Source of the DNA: an uncultured Bacteroidales bacterium
Lineage (GTDB): Bacteria > Bacteroidota > Bacteroidia > Bacteroidales > Porphyromonadaceae
DNA: 33,206 bases
Assembly (NCBI GenBank): GCA_902489445.1
Contig: CABTZX010000020.1
Location: 1-33,206, forward strand
Direction: 5' to 3'
Shown here: positions 1 through 8,810 of the stretch, piece by piece
Position numbering within the stretch: the first letter of the stretch is position 1
Layout: every line of letters begins with the position of its first letter
Program-made: the position numbers and the translations under genes
The notes under the pieces: generated by a model
What the model was told of the DNA's origin: nothing
Databases searched by the model: none
Seen by the model: only the letters and a program-made list of their open reading frames with translations

Positions 1-62
1 AACTGTATCGAAGTGTATCGTAACGTATCCTAACGTATCGAACTGTATTGAAACGTATTGAA
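1..62. repeat. Degenerate 10-bp tandem repeat, cut by the window edge
   Basis: Six consecutive 10-bp units follow the pattern AAnnGTATYG (for example AACTGTATCG, TAACGTATCG, AAACGTATTG) without slippage. The array probably continues to the left of the window. Ten base pairs is about one helical turn. The rest of 63-286 holds no gene I can support. Confidence 0.85.
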
Positions 63-286
63 GCAGACCATGGCAGCAACTATTGCAGATTGGGGGGGAT
101 GAATGTGCCTAGTCCAGTGATGGCAATAGTGTAGCGGGGGTAATGAATAAGGAAATGTTTTGTGATACGGAGCTATATGGCGATAGCAACAAACTGCGGA
201 TTTATAGAGCTCAGTGGTGTGGCGGAGCTATCTGCTTTATTGGAAAGTGGCTTTTCTCCTTCAGTAGGAATACATCTCTATTCCGC

Positions 287-345
287 ACAACAAAAAAGTC
301 CCCCTATTACCGCCGATTAACAATGGGTTAAACAGCGGTAATAGG
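287..345 (-). terminator. Rho-independent terminator of the first TonB operon
   Basis: An 11-bp perfect stem (CCTATTACCGC at 303-313 with GCGGTAATAGG at 335-345) is followed, read on the minus strand, by a T-rich run at 287-300. It lies 55 bp past the stop of the lipoprotein gene at 400-1407. Confidence 0.85.
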
Positions 346-399
346 AGGATCTACGGTTATTGCGGAAAAGAGAGTGAGGGGTAGGTCCGGTGGGGATGG

Positions 400-1407
400 C
401 TAGATCCAAAGAGGCGCGTTTTCGCCGCTATTGTCCGTTTGGTAGACGTAGCGGATGTATTCGCGGATCGCTTCTTCCCACGAAATGCCAAAGGCGTGCA
501 TAATGCTATGCAGGGCACGGTTGGAGGTCGCATCCAAGCTATCCTCGGGTATGGAGGCCGGATCGGTGCGTTCCTCCACATCAATCAGCTCTTCGTTGTT
601 CATCAGTACGGTTACGGGAATAGCGAGATTGACATCCCAAGTACCTTGCTGCACCAGTACACCACCCGGCTTGTAGAAGGGATCGTGCTTGCCGGTGAGC
701 GGATTGACCTTCGATTGGTAGCCGTGGTAGAGACGTATGCGCAGGTCGAAGCTCTTGCGCGCCTTGAGAAAACGGATGCAGCCCTTAAATCCTATGGGGT
801 TATCGCGTCCGGTTATCTTAGCTTCGCCACTGTGGTGCGTTTTGTTCCAAGGGTTAGTATCTAAATAGAGATAATCAACAAGGGTGGAGGGATCGCTGTC
901 GTCCGCTTCAGCAACGCCATCGAAGGTAGGTTTCACATTTTCGGGTATGAAAAAATGACGGTGAATACGGTCCTGTCCGTTCTCTACAAACTGCCCATTC
1001 ATCAGCTTGCCGTGGCGGTCGTAATAGTCAATAAAGAGCAAATAGACGGGTGCAGGTGTTTCTTCGCCGTAAGAGGTGTAGAGGGCGTTCTGCTTTACGT
1101 AGAACTGTTTGTCGCTTCCTTCGGAGAGTTGCCAGCCGACGCCCTCTTTCAGTTCGTAAGAGATTTGTTGCATCCGCTTGAGATAAAGCCCTTTAGAGGG
1201 CGGATTTTGGTGAATGCCGCCGATTTCGGATACTTTATTCCACGGAGCGTGCAGATGGCATTCCACAAGGCGAACTACCATTTTGACCGGATCATCGTGA
1301 AGTTTGTTTTGAGTCTCGTCTTTCGGCTCTACCGGTTTGCAGGCGGCGAACAAGGCGAGAAATGCCGCAAAGAGTGCGGTTGTACGTAAGAATGCTTTTG
1401 TTGTCAT
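400..1407 (-). CDS. Putative surface lipoprotein of a TonB uptake operon
   Basis: A 335-aa protein with a lipoprotein signal: a short basic start, a hydrophobic segment and a lipobox ending ALFAAC, with the acylated Cys at residue 23. The mature part is rich in His, Trp and charged residues. I do not recognise a family. The gene begins 4 bp after the stop of the TonB receptor gene upstream and is followed by a strong terminator, so it is the last gene of that operon. By analogy with other Bacteroidota uptake operons it may be a surface or periplasmic binding partner of the receptor; this is inference from context. The many His residues would suit metal or haem handling, but no defined motif supports this. 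Confidence 0.8.
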   Translation of the reverse strand: MTTKAFLRTTALFAAFLALFAACKPVEPKDETQNKLHDDPVKMVVRLVECHLHAPWNKVSEIGGIHQNPPSKGLYLKRMQQISYELKEGVGWQLSEGSDKQFYVKQNALYTSYGEETPAPVYLLFIDYYDRHGKLMNGQFVENGQDRIHRHFFIPENVKPTFDGVAEADDSDPSTLVDYLYLDTNPWNKTHHSGEAKITGRDNPIGFKGCIRFLKARKSFDLRIRLYHGYQSKVNPLTGKHDPFYKPGGVLVQQGTWDVNLAIPVTVLMNNEELIDVEERTDPASIPEDSLDATSNRALHSIMHAFGISWEEAIREYIRYVYQTDNSGENAPLWI

Positions 1408-1411
1408 AATA

Positions 1412-3505
1412 CTAAAACGTAATAATTAGTGCGCCACGCAGCGATCGCCCCCTTTCGTGGGTGAAATAGCGGGCGCGGTTGGTATATTCTTTATATTCTT
1501 TGTTGAGAAGATTGTCCCCCTCCAGAACCAAACGTAAGCGTGCTCTATGAGGGAGAGGAGTGCCGAATTCGGCGGAACTGCTCCAGAGATGGTACGAAGG
1601 CGGAGTATCGGGCAGGAGATCGCTTGCCGGATCAAAGCAGCGTTGTTTAGCAACAAAATAATGCGCCACACTGAAACGAAGCGATGAGTTGCCAATATGT
1701 GTGGAGAAACTCAGTTCCTGACGGAGGCGCGGAGCCGGCATAAAGGGCAAATAGCGCCCTGCGCTCAAGTCTTTCGCGCGGATAAGCGATGCGGAAAGCT
1801 TATAGGAAAGCCAATTTGTAAAGGCAAACGACAGATCGGCGTCCATACCGTAGAGCGTAGCAGCGGTCTGTTGATAACGGAAAAGCGGATAACAACCCGA
1901 TAGTACCGTGATCACTTCGCCTGTAGGCGCATCGTAGATATAGTCATGGATGTGTTGCCAATAAGCGTCCGCAGATAGTGAGATGCGTTCAGATCGATAG
2001 GCAAGCGAAGCAATGCATTTGAGGCCCCGCTCAGGGTTCATATCCGGCTTCCCTAAAAGGTATATACCTGCTGCGAGGTTATTGCCGTTGCTGTACCGCT
2101 CGTATACATTGGGTGTACGCGTTCCGTAGCCTAAATGTGCGGTAAAACTCCAGTGTGGGGTGGGCGCCCAAGCCATACCGGCTCCGGCACCAAGGACAAA
2201 ATACGACTTTCCGCCCCCATAGCGGTGTCCGGTGATATCGTACCCTGCCGCTTCGGTATGCCTGCCTTCCAAGCGAATACCGGTGGAAAGCGTCACTTTG
2301 TCAAGTGTGTAGCGATATGAAGCGAAGGAACCGAAGCACGATTCAGTATAGTTCGGTATCACGGGAACAACGCCGGTTCCTGTCACGCTATGGTTCTCGG
2401 CGAACGAGAAGAAGGTACCGGCTTCGCTGTGGTGCTTTCCTTTGGTATACTCCCAATCCAAGCGGTGCCGTTGATCGGTAAGGCGAAGCGACATTTCCGG
2501 TATAGAGGAGCGCTCAGCACGACGTATTGCCCATTCGCGTCGATTATTGTGTTGCAGCACGCTCTGCCACGAAAAGGTACCGTAGCACGTTGTTTGATAG
2601 GAAGCACGTAGCCGGGCAGTGTAATGGATAACGCGTTCTTTGGGATAATCGATGTGACGCGAATAGGGCTCTGTGTACAGCGGTCGCCCCAGAGCCAGCC
2701 GTTCGCGCAGAATATCTTCGCTTCCTATAGAGGCACCGAGCATAATACCGGACAAATGGTCGTAGCGATTAAATCCGGCTTCAATGCGGAAGCGTCCCTT
2801 CTCCCTGCCTACGGATCCGCCCCAGTGTAGCTCCCTTGTACCGGTATTATTAAGCAGATAACGGGCGGTTGTCCTATCGCCTCCGTTGCCGTAATGAGCG
2901 CTGATGCGCCAAGCCCACTCGGGGCACCGGCTAAAGCATCCTTCATGCTCGGTGGCTAATGTATAGGTGCGTCCGTTGGACTCGTATCCCGTTGCCACAC
3001 GTCCCAAATATCCGGGGCGGGCATAGGGCAGAGGCCGTTGCTCCACAATAATGGCTCCGCCCAAAGCATCGCAAGCGTAACGAAGCGCATCGGCACCTTT
3101 GATTACGGTTATCGAATGGTTGCTTTCGATATCCACTTCGGGTTCGTGCTCCACGCCCCACTGCTGGCCGGCAAGGCGTGCTCCGTTTTGGATAATCGGT
3201 AGCCGGCACCCATACATTCCGTGCAGTACCGGTACAGAGGCGGTAGCACCGCTTGCGATGGTGCTAATACCGCTCGTATGAGCAATTAGCTCGCTCAGTG
3301 ACGCGCCAAGGGCAGCACGCATCGAAGCGGTGCCTATAGTGGTAGCGGTTACGGTAGCAGGGCGGTTGTCGTGTCGTGCTCGGACGGTAACTTCGGGTAG
3401 TTCGTGCACCGAATCCCGTGGAGCATCCTGAGCCGCACAGAGCCTTCCCATGCCGGGAACAAGTATTGAAATGGCAATAACTATTGCCGTAATGCGTTTT
3501 CGCAT
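1412..3505 (-). CDS. TonB-dependent outer-membrane receptor
   Basis: A 697-aa outer-membrane transporter that would import a scarce ligand using the proton gradient through TonB-ExbBD. An N-terminal signal peptide (about residues 1-25) precedes a TonB-box-like LPEVTVRA segment, then a plug domain (about 45-155) with the typical SLSELIAHTSGIS and VIKGADALRY motifs, and a beta-barrel of alternating aromatic and polar strands that ends in F. There is no carboxypeptidase-like extension, so it belongs to the CirA/BtuB/ZnuD-like group rather than the SusC group. The preceding Cys/His-rich small protein hints at a metal or haem ligand, but the substrate cannot be told from sequence. It is 125 bp downstream of the small gene and 4 bp upstream of the lipoprotein gene. 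Confidence 0.93.
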   Translation of the reverse strand: MRKRITAIVIAISILVPGMGRLCAAQDAPRDSVHELPEVTVRARHDNRPATVTATTIGTASMRAALGASLSELIAHTSGISTIASGATASVPVLHGMYGCRLPIIQNGARLAGQQWGVEHEPEVDIESNHSITVIKGADALRYACDALGGAIIVEQRPLPYARPGYLGRVATGYESNGRTYTLATEHEGCFSRCPEWAWRISAHYGNGGDRTTARYLLNNTGTRELHWGGSVGREKGRFRIEAGFNRYDHLSGIMLGASIGSEDILRERLALGRPLYTEPYSRHIDYPKERVIHYTARLRASYQTTCYGTFSWQSVLQHNNRREWAIRRAERSSIPEMSLRLTDQRHRLDWEYTKGKHHSEAGTFFSFAENHSVTGTGVVPVIPNYTESCFGSFASYRYTLDKVTLSTGIRLEGRHTEAAGYDITGHRYGGGKSYFVLGAGAGMAWAPTPHWSFTAHLGYGTRTPNVYERYSNGNNLAAGIYLLGKPDMNPERGLKCIASLAYRSERISLSADAYWQHIHDYIYDAPTGEVITVLSGCYPLFRYQQTAATLYGMDADLSFAFTNWLSYKLSASLIRAKDLSAGRYLPFMPAPRLRQELSFSTHIGNSSLRFSVAHYFVAKQRCFDPASDLLPDTPPSYHLWSSSAEFGTPLPHRARLRLVLEGDNLLNKEYKEYTNRARYFTHERGRSLRGALIITF
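2058..2069. other. Isolated copy of the AGGTATATACCT palindrome inside a coding region
   Basis: The exact 12-bp palindrome that forms the units of the arrays at 8662 and 24872 also occurs once inside the TonB receptor gene, where it encodes part of GIYLLG. It may be chance shaped by codon use. Confidence 0.5.
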
Positions 3506-3630
3506 AATAATATCCTTTAGTTGAACGAATTACACAACCTTCCTCATTTTGCGTAAGTTGGGGAAGGAGGTACGCAACAAGCTCTATTACAGAGGAGCCG
3601 TTGCCAAACACAAATCGGTGTGGATTCTGA

Positions 3631-3948
3631 CTAAAGGATAGGAGGTGCGCGCAGAGAAAGCACCGTTTGCCATGCTGCCGCACAGAATAGAACGGCCGGA
3701 CCGGCAAGCTCTGTAACCGATTCGGTAACAGAGGGTAGAGCTACAGGTGCTACGTCAATAGCGGAGGCGGTACCAAAGTGGCACAACAAACAATCATCCG
3801 AGTGGCTCGTAGTGAGGGGCGTTTCCTCTTGCGCTCCGGAGGTAATATGTACGTGCGTGCTTGTTTGGAAGAAATAGGGTAGTAGAGCCGCTAACAAACA
3901 GAGTGCTACGGCTGTAAAACGTACTTTACTATTTCCATTCCGTCTCAT
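3631..3948 (-). CDS. Small Cys/His-containing secreted or membrane protein, first gene of a TonB operon
   Basis: A protein of about 105 aa starting MRRNGNSK, with an N-terminal hydrophobic segment (about 10-26), then a His-x-His motif (HVHI) and a Cys-x-x-Cys-His motif (DCLLCH), then a second apolar segment. This layout resembles the short DUF2946-type proteins found beside metal-related TonB receptors, but the match is by pattern only. The motifs suggest binding of a metal ion such as copper or zinc in the periplasm. The frame is open further upstream (to 4044), but the segment upstream of 3948 lacks protein-like character, and a -7 promoter box at 3957-3964 lies just outside the chosen ATG. 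The start is therefore uncertain: 3975 and 4044 are alternatives. Confidence 0.6.
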   Translation of the reverse strand: MRRNGNSKVRFTAVALCLLAALLPYFFQTSTHVHITSGAQEETPLTTSHSDDCLLCHFGTASAIDVAPVALPSVTESVTELAGPAVLFCAAAWQTVLSLRAPPIL

Positions 3949-3956
3949 ACCGAGCG

Positions 3957-3964
3957 CAAAGATA
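3957..3964 (-). promoter_or_regulatory. Bacteroidota -7 box TATCTTTG upstream of the first TonB operon
   Basis: A perfect TAnnTTTG on the minus strand, only 8 bp before the ATG at 3948. No good -33 TTTG is seen. If used, the mRNA would be leaderless or nearly so. The gene-free stretch from here to 4341 holds only this box and the terminator at 4221-4262. Confidence 0.5.
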
Positions 3965-4220
3965 GAGTTTTTTCTCATTCCGCGGATAGGACATGTTGGA
4001 ATAGATCTTTCATAGAGCCTCAAATGGCTATAGATACAAATCACCGGCGAAATAGGCAGTACGCAATAACCCCTAATACTTATAGTAGTTTGCGCTATAT
4101 TGGTGATGAAGAGTAGAATTACTCAAGTAGAGGCTATTTTCTTCATTTATAGAGCCTTTTAGCATTAATGGAAAGAAAAAAATGACAATCAGTAAAGATT
4201 AGAATATCTATCCTATAAAC

Positions 4221-4262
4221 AAATAGGTTCAGCAGGCAGTGCCTACCGAACCTATTTTGTTT
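4221..4262 (-). terminator. Stem-loop terminator after the second TonB operon
   Basis: A 10-bp perfect stem (AAATAGGTTC at 4221-4230 with GAACCTATTT at 4248-4257) surrounds a loop that holds a smaller GGCA/TGCC pairing. On the minus strand the stem is followed by GTTTAT; on the plus strand by TGTTTT. It lies about 85 bp past the stop of the gene at 4342-4743. Confidence 0.75.
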
Positions 4263-4341
4263 TCTCCGGCTTTTACCGGACGAATTTTGCCGATCTAATC
4301 GTGCAATCCAAAGCTCCTTTGCCAAGAGTATTTTGTCAGAA

Positions 4342-4743
4342 CTACACTTCTTGCTTTGTTTTCTCCTTTTTCCAAGTTTCTATGAGTAGCAAAATGCTCA
4401 CAAATAGAATCAGAGGCAAAACAAAGAGCTGCTCCCACGAAAATGTTTTGATCAGATCGCTCATGTGAAAGAGATTTCCGATACAATAAATAATAGCCAA
4501 TATACCTTCTGTAATACGAACCCACTTTCCGTGACAATAGCTAATTAGCAGAATGGCTATAACCGGTACGAAAAAGCAATAGATCATTGAGAACACCATC
4601 GGCAAAGCGGCATTGTCAGGGGTAGTTCCCTCTAATCGTATATCACCGCCCCAAAAAAGTGGCATCATGCTTACTATTGTATGGTAAAGCAGACCTATGG
4701 CAATTATCCCCCACAAGAGTGCAATTCTTATTTCTTTTTTCAT
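4342..4743 (-). CDS. Small integral membrane protein, function unknown
   Basis: A 133-aa protein with four predicted membrane helices (about residues 8-28, 49-68, 76-92 and 103-121), a Lys-rich N-terminus and a highly charged Lys/Glu tail. I do not recognise a family. It starts 4 bp after the stop of the DUF4374 lipoprotein gene and is followed by a terminator, so it is the third gene of the TonB receptor operon. It may be an inner-membrane accessory of the uptake system; this rests on position alone. Confidence 0.8.
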   Translation of the reverse strand: MKKEIRIALLWGIIAIGLLYHTIVSMMPLFWGGDIRLEGTTPDNAALPMVFSMIYCFFVPVIAILLISYCHGKWVRITEGILAIIYCIGNLFHMSDLIKTFSWEQLFVLPLILFVSILLLIETWKKEKTKQEV

Positions 4744-4747
4744 AGCT

Positions 4748-6007
4748 CTATATTCCTCTAATTATTTTATATGCTCCGGTTGGAGTAGTCACTACGGGCT
4801 TTTGATCCGCTTTCCCTGTTTTTGTATTATAGCCAAAGAAGCCTGTCCCATTCACGGTTTGCTCTCCAAAATAGATCATATCTCCCGCTTTAATAATTGC
4901 ATTAGCTGCCCATCCGGTGGAAGCTGGTAAAGGAAGTGCTTTTGCTGTCCGATTGAAGAGATCCACTTCGTAAGGTACGAAGGGTTTATTGGCATCATCC
5001 GAAGGATCGTTGTTTATCATTTTGCTCGGAATATTCAGGAAAATGTAGACTTTACCTTCTCCCCCATAAATCATATACATCCCATAGGATCCTTTTTCTG
5101 CTCCGGGAACAGACTGAAGACTCATATAGAAATCTTTGTCAAATTCCGTTTCGCCTTTCTTGATACGAAGCAATCCATCTTTGCACGGCATACCCATTGC
5201 GCCCATCATAGCTGCAAGAGGACCCGTGTAAAAGTAAATATTACCGGCTTCGTCCATCACCGGTTCTGTATGTCCCACCATACCCAATCCGTTGGCACGA
5301 TCATCGGTGATTACCTTTTCTACTTTATCTGTAGCTATATCAATAATAGCCACTGTTGCCGGAGCATCGGCAAGAGCCATCCCATTCATTTGAGTAAAAG
5401 GAACGTAAAGCTTACCATCTCGTATAATTCCCTTTCCGGCATCCGGATCGTGATCAGGATATTCGTTTCCCTTTTCGTCCTTGACAACGCCCTTTGCATA
5501 GGAAGAAATGTCAATAGCACCGATCTCTTTCATTTCCGTAGGGTTGAAAATGATGATATTGCCTTGTCCACCTGAGGTAACACCGTATGCTTTGGTTTCG
5601 GATGCAAAGACAATATCTACCACATTAGGCGAATTGGCAAACGAAAGTACCGCTTCCGGCTTATCAGAAAGACGTCCCTTGTCAGAAAGTGAATACTTAT
5701 ATAGTTTTTGTTCGCCACCGGTTCCCATCATATTACCAACCATTACGTACACGTATTTCCCATACTTTTCCAAGAATGCATGTCCGGTGGGCAATGTGAT
5801 AGCGTTTTCGTAGGTTGAAACGGTTCCCTCCGTAAAATCACCAAAAGTGGTTACGTGGAACGATTTTCCGGCGTGCGCGATGTAAACGTAATGGTGTACA
5901 TCTTTTTCTTTGGGCTCATCGCCTCCGCCCGTTTTTTGGCATGAAGTAAATGTAGCAACTATTGCTACAGCTGCCATTAGCAGCATAAATGATTTTGTTT
6001 TCTGCAT
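4748..6007 (-). CDS. DUF4374-family lipoprotein
   Basis: A 419-aa lipoprotein: the signal segment ends at TFTSC with the acylated Cys at residue 23. The mature part looks like a beta-propeller: repeated short strands with VYIAHAG, YVYVMVG, AYGVTSGG, KLYVPFTQ, NIYFYTG and MIYFGEQ blocks, one per blade. This pattern and the genomic setting match DUF4374 proteins of Bacteroidales, which are found next to iron or siderophore-type TonB receptors. It starts 15 bp after the receptor stop and is 4 bp from the next gene, so the three are one operon. The biochemical role is not established; capturing ligand at the cell surface is a reasonable inference. Confidence 0.85.
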   Translation of the reverse strand: MQKTKSFMLLMAAVAIVATFTSCQKTGGGDEPKEKDVHHYVYIAHAGKSFHVTTFGDFTEGTVSTYENAITLPTGHAFLEKYGKYVYVMVGNMMGTGGEQKLYKYSLSDKGRLSDKPEAVLSFANSPNVVDIVFASETKAYGVTSGGQGNIIIFNPTEMKEIGAIDISSYAKGVVKDEKGNEYPDHDPDAGKGIIRDGKLYVPFTQMNGMALADAPATVAIIDIATDKVEKVITDDRANGLGMVGHTEPVMDEAGNIYFYTGPLAAMMGAMGMPCKDGLLRIKKGETEFDKDFYMSLQSVPGAEKGSYGMYMIYGGEGKVYIFLNIPSKMINNDPSDDANKPFVPYEVDLFNRTAKALPLPASTGWAANAIIKAGDMIYFGEQTVNGTGFFGYNTKTGKADQKPVVTTPTGAYKIIRGI

Positions 6008-6022
6008 AATTATTATTCGATT

Positions 6023-8398
6023 TTATATGAGTGTAATCATGAACTTGAGATGAAATGAGCGTCCGGGCAAAGGATACTGAAACTCAGCCCAGTGCTCTTT
6101 ATTCAATAGATTGTGTGCTTCAAAGGTAAAGTGATACCGATTTGCATAGGAAAAGTATAGCCCTGCATTCCAGTTCCATTTGCGTGGTATAACCATTGAA
6201 TTCCGTTTGCTTGCTTCCCAATCATAGCTGAATTGTTCGGTGTATTCTATGGATGAGAAGAGGGAGAGATAGGTGTGCCGAATCCATAGATCGGAAAAGT
6301 GTACATTTGCTTCAGCATTGGCAAAGAAATAAGGGATATTGGGCAGACGATAGTTATAGTGAAAGTTATCACCGCCACCAAGAGCCTTTTCCGTTCTGTC
6401 ACGAGTATCAATGTATGCTCCGTTAGCTGAAAGTGTACACCAACCTGCCAGGTCACTTTTTACCTCAGCCTCTACCCCAAAAGTACGTGCTTTGCCTATA
6501 TTGACATGCCGCATCTGCATACCACCGGTCATATCCATGTGAATCATATTGCTGAGGTACATGTAATAGGCATTTACGTCAAAACGGAAGTTCGGATAAT
6601 TATTGCTATTTATCAGTACGTCGGTACCGAGATTGATATTGAAAGATTTCTCCGGAAGAAGCTTATCAGCAGGAAGTATCATCACTGCATCGCCAAAGAG
6701 CTCATCCGCTGTAGGAATGCGAAGCATACGCTGGCACGAGGCTTTTATGGTAGCGTTTTCGGCAGGTTTCCAGGAAAGTGCTTCACTCCATCCAACGCTA
6801 TGGCTCTTATTTTCTGTTAGTTCCGGCTCTATCTGAAATGCCGTGAATGTTCGAGGTAGTACCTTGGAGTGGAAGAAAAAATGCTTCACGCCGCCCTCAT
6901 TAACCAGCGCATTGCTTAGAAACGAGTATTGATAGCTCAGTCCTGTGATAACGGCTGTTACATTGCTAGGATAACCGCTTACAGGGTATTTAAGATAGCT
7001 GTCGGCAAGTGGGTCGCTCGGTCTTTTGCGATCGTAGCGTGCGGATGAATTCAAACTGACGGAAAATGCATCGTTAAAGGAGTAGGTTGTGCGTAACAGT
7101 GTGGTTACTTTGAGCATTTTGTCGTTAGAATCGTGTGGTTCAAGACCAATCTCCCCCTTTCCGTGTGGACTGGGATAACGAGAGCCATCGTAGTTGTAGC
7201 AATAGCGCGAAGTATCCACCAAATTGAACGTTCCTTGTCCAATCATCCCCATAAACGACATATCCAAGCGATCCGCCAATAAGCGCTTCCGCAGGGAAAT
7301 GGATCCAACTAAGCTGTTTGTATGTGTATGGGCGTGATGTACAGGCTTTTGAATAGTCATCAGCCCACCCTGAACTTCATCGTAAATATTGGTATATCCC
7401 ACATTGAGCGCGAGGTTATCAAACCACAATTTAGTAAACTCAACACCGATATCTCCGGTAAGATTGCGAAACACGTCATGGGTGCGTTTCACAACAAGAC
7501 CCTCTTGAAAAGGTGAAAGAAACGAATAGTTGTTTTTGGAGTAATCCGCAGTTCCGTTTACAGAGATCCGCATCCCGGTATTGGGAAACATATATCCTCC
7601 GGAAAGAAAACCCCTATGTGTACAAAAGGAGCCGGCTTCGTAGGATAGATCAATATGGTTCTGTAGCCGTTCTTTCAGTATAATGTTGACTGCGCCACCT
7701 ATACCATCGCCACCGAGCCATACAGGTACTGTGCCCTTATATACTTCAATTCGCTCTATATTGTCGGTAGGAATGGGCATAGCCTGCAAGGATTCCGAGT
7801 TTCCTACGGGAATGCCGTTAACAAAAACGCCCACTCTTTTCCCATCCATTCCTTGAACGATAATTCGGGAACGACTGCCCAAACCGCCGTTTTTGTTCAC
7901 CTTTACACCAATGGTTTTATTGAGAACTTCCTCTGTAGTAAGTGTTCTGCCTTTCAGCTCCTTTGCTTCCACAACGGCGAGGGAAGAGGGCATTTCGCGC
8001 ATCTTTTGTCCACGGCTTTTGGCTACTACGGTAACGTTATTCAACGTGGTTTGTATCGGCTTGAGCGATAAGTCAAAACGATACGATGACTGGGTGAATT
8101 TCTGTTCAATTACTTGCTTTTCGTATCCGGAAAAAGAAACCTCTATCCGATGCTTTCCGGGTGGTAAAGAGAGCTTGAAAGCCCCTTTATAATCAGAAGC
8201 CGTTCCGGTTCGTTCTCCGGCAACTAATATATCGGCGCCGGGGAGGGGTTCGCCACTTTCGGCATCCGTTACGCTACCGGTTAGAATAACCTTGTTTTGA
8301 GCAACGGAGGGCATCGCTACAACGAGTATGCAGATAAGAAGATTAGCAAATAAGGAAAAGCTCTGTTTCACTTTTATCAATAGATTATATGGACTCAA
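6023..8398 (-). CDS. TonB-dependent receptor with N-terminal carboxypeptidase-like domain
   Basis: A 791-aa outer-membrane transporter of the FecA/siderophore type. In order: signal peptide with cleavage after SVA (residue 33), an Ig-like carboxypeptidase-regulatory domain (about 37-115, with GSVTDAESGEPLPGADI and YKGAFKLSLPPGKH), a TonB-box-like NVTVVA, a plug (about 130-240, with RSRIIVQGMDGKRVGVFVNG and VPVWLGGDGIGGAVNI), and a barrel that ends in an aromatic-rich strand. It leads an operon with a DUF4374 lipoprotein and a small membrane protein. The start is uncertain: the longest frame begins with TTG at 8398; TTG at 8380 or GTG at 8371 would leave the signal peptide intact. No ATG precedes the signal peptide. 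The ligand is unknown. Confidence 0.92.
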   Translation of the reverse strand: MSPYNLLIKVKQSFSLFANLLICILVVAMPSVAQNKVILTGSVTDAESGEPLPGADILVAGERTGTASDYKGAFKLSLPPGKHRIEVSFSGYEKQVIEQKFTQSSYRFDLSLKPIQTTLNNVTVVAKSRGQKMREMPSSLAVVEAKELKGRTLTTEEVLNKTIGVKVNKNGGLGSRSRIIVQGMDGKRVGVFVNGIPVGNSESLQAMPIPTDNIERIEVYKGTVPVWLGGDGIGGAVNIILKERLQNHIDLSYEAGSFCTHRGFLSGGYMFPNTGMRISVNGTADYSKNNYSFLSPFQEGLVVKRTHDVFRNLTGDIGVEFTKLWFDNLALNVGYTNIYDEVQGGLMTIQKPVHHAHTHTNSLVGSISLRKRLLADRLDMSFMGMIGQGTFNLVDTSRYCYNYDGSRYPSPHGKGEIGLEPHDSNDKMLKVTTLLRTTYSFNDAFSVSLNSSARYDRKRPSDPLADSYLKYPVSGYPSNVTAVITGLSYQYSFLSNALVNEGGVKHFFFHSKVLPRTFTAFQIEPELTENKSHSVGWSEALSWKPAENATIKASCQRMLRIPTADELFGDAVMILPADKLLPEKSFNINLGTDVLINSNNYPNFRFDVNAYYMYLSNMIHMDMTGGMQMRHVNIGKARTFGVEAEVKSDLAGWCTLSANGAYIDTRDRTEKALGGGDNFHYNYRLPNIPYFFANAEANVHFSDLWIRHTYLSLFSSIEYTEQFSYDWEASKRNSMVIPRKWNWNAGLYFSYANRYHFTFEAHNLLNKEHWAEFQYPLPGRSFHLKFMITLI

Positions 8399-8661
8399 TA
8401 AATCTGTTCTTTTGTGGTTTACCTATGTACTTTACACTTGCAAAGTAAGGCAAGAATGCGTTTTATGGAAGTACCTATCTTTGGGTATTATCCTGATAAA
8501 TAGTTACCAACTCAATAGTATTCTGCCCAAAACTATACAATGAGTTCTCCTTTTTATACGATCATAAAAGCCTTCATATGAGGGGAAGCAGCAAGACAAA
8601 CAAATAGCTGGGGCATTAGGAATACCTAAGCAATAGAGTTCCCCAAAAACCTTTCCGCAAA

Positions 8662-8749
8662 AGGTATATACCTATTGTATAAAAGGTATATAAGTTTTGC
8701 GCCATACTTATATAAGTTTCGCGCGAAAGGTATATGAGTTTTGCAAAAC
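8662..8749. repeat. Array of four 12-bp TATA palindromes at exact 22-bp spacing
   Basis: Units start at 8662, 8684, 8706 and 8728: AGGTATATACCT, AGGTATATAAGT, ACTTATATAAGT and AGGTATATGAGT, each followed by a 10-bp linker (for example TTTTGCGCCAT-like and TTTCGCGCGAA-like). The spacing never slips. The array lies between the divergent TonB receptor operon and greA; its last unit starts 70 bp before the -7 box at 8798. Such spacing places all palindromes on one face of the helix. The rest of 8399-8661 holds nothing I can name. Confidence 0.9.
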
Positions 8750-8797
8750 AGGGGGCGAGGGCATGACTAATCGGCTGTTTATTTGGCATTCTTTTGT

Positions 8798-8805
8798 TAC
8801 CTTTG
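8798..8805 (+). promoter_or_regulatory. -7 box TACCTTTG for a leader or small RNA upstream of greA
   Basis: A perfect TAnnTTTG element. No TTTG is found at the preferred 19-21 bp upstream; a TTTG at 8782 is too close. Transcription would begin near 8811 and meet the terminator at 8891-8921 before reaching greA. Confidence 0.6.
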
Positions 8806-8810
8806 CAAAC

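Noticed and set aside
143..331. Reading frame of 62 codons
   Set aside because: It runs into the terminator stem at 303-345 and has no recognisable features or promoter.
439..864. Plus-strand frame of 141 codons opposite the lipoprotein gene
   Set aside because: The minus-strand gene has a clear lipobox and operon setting; this is its shadow.
8399..8661. Riboswitch upstream of the TonB receptor
   Set aside because: I looked for cobalamin-type and similar conserved boxes and found none.
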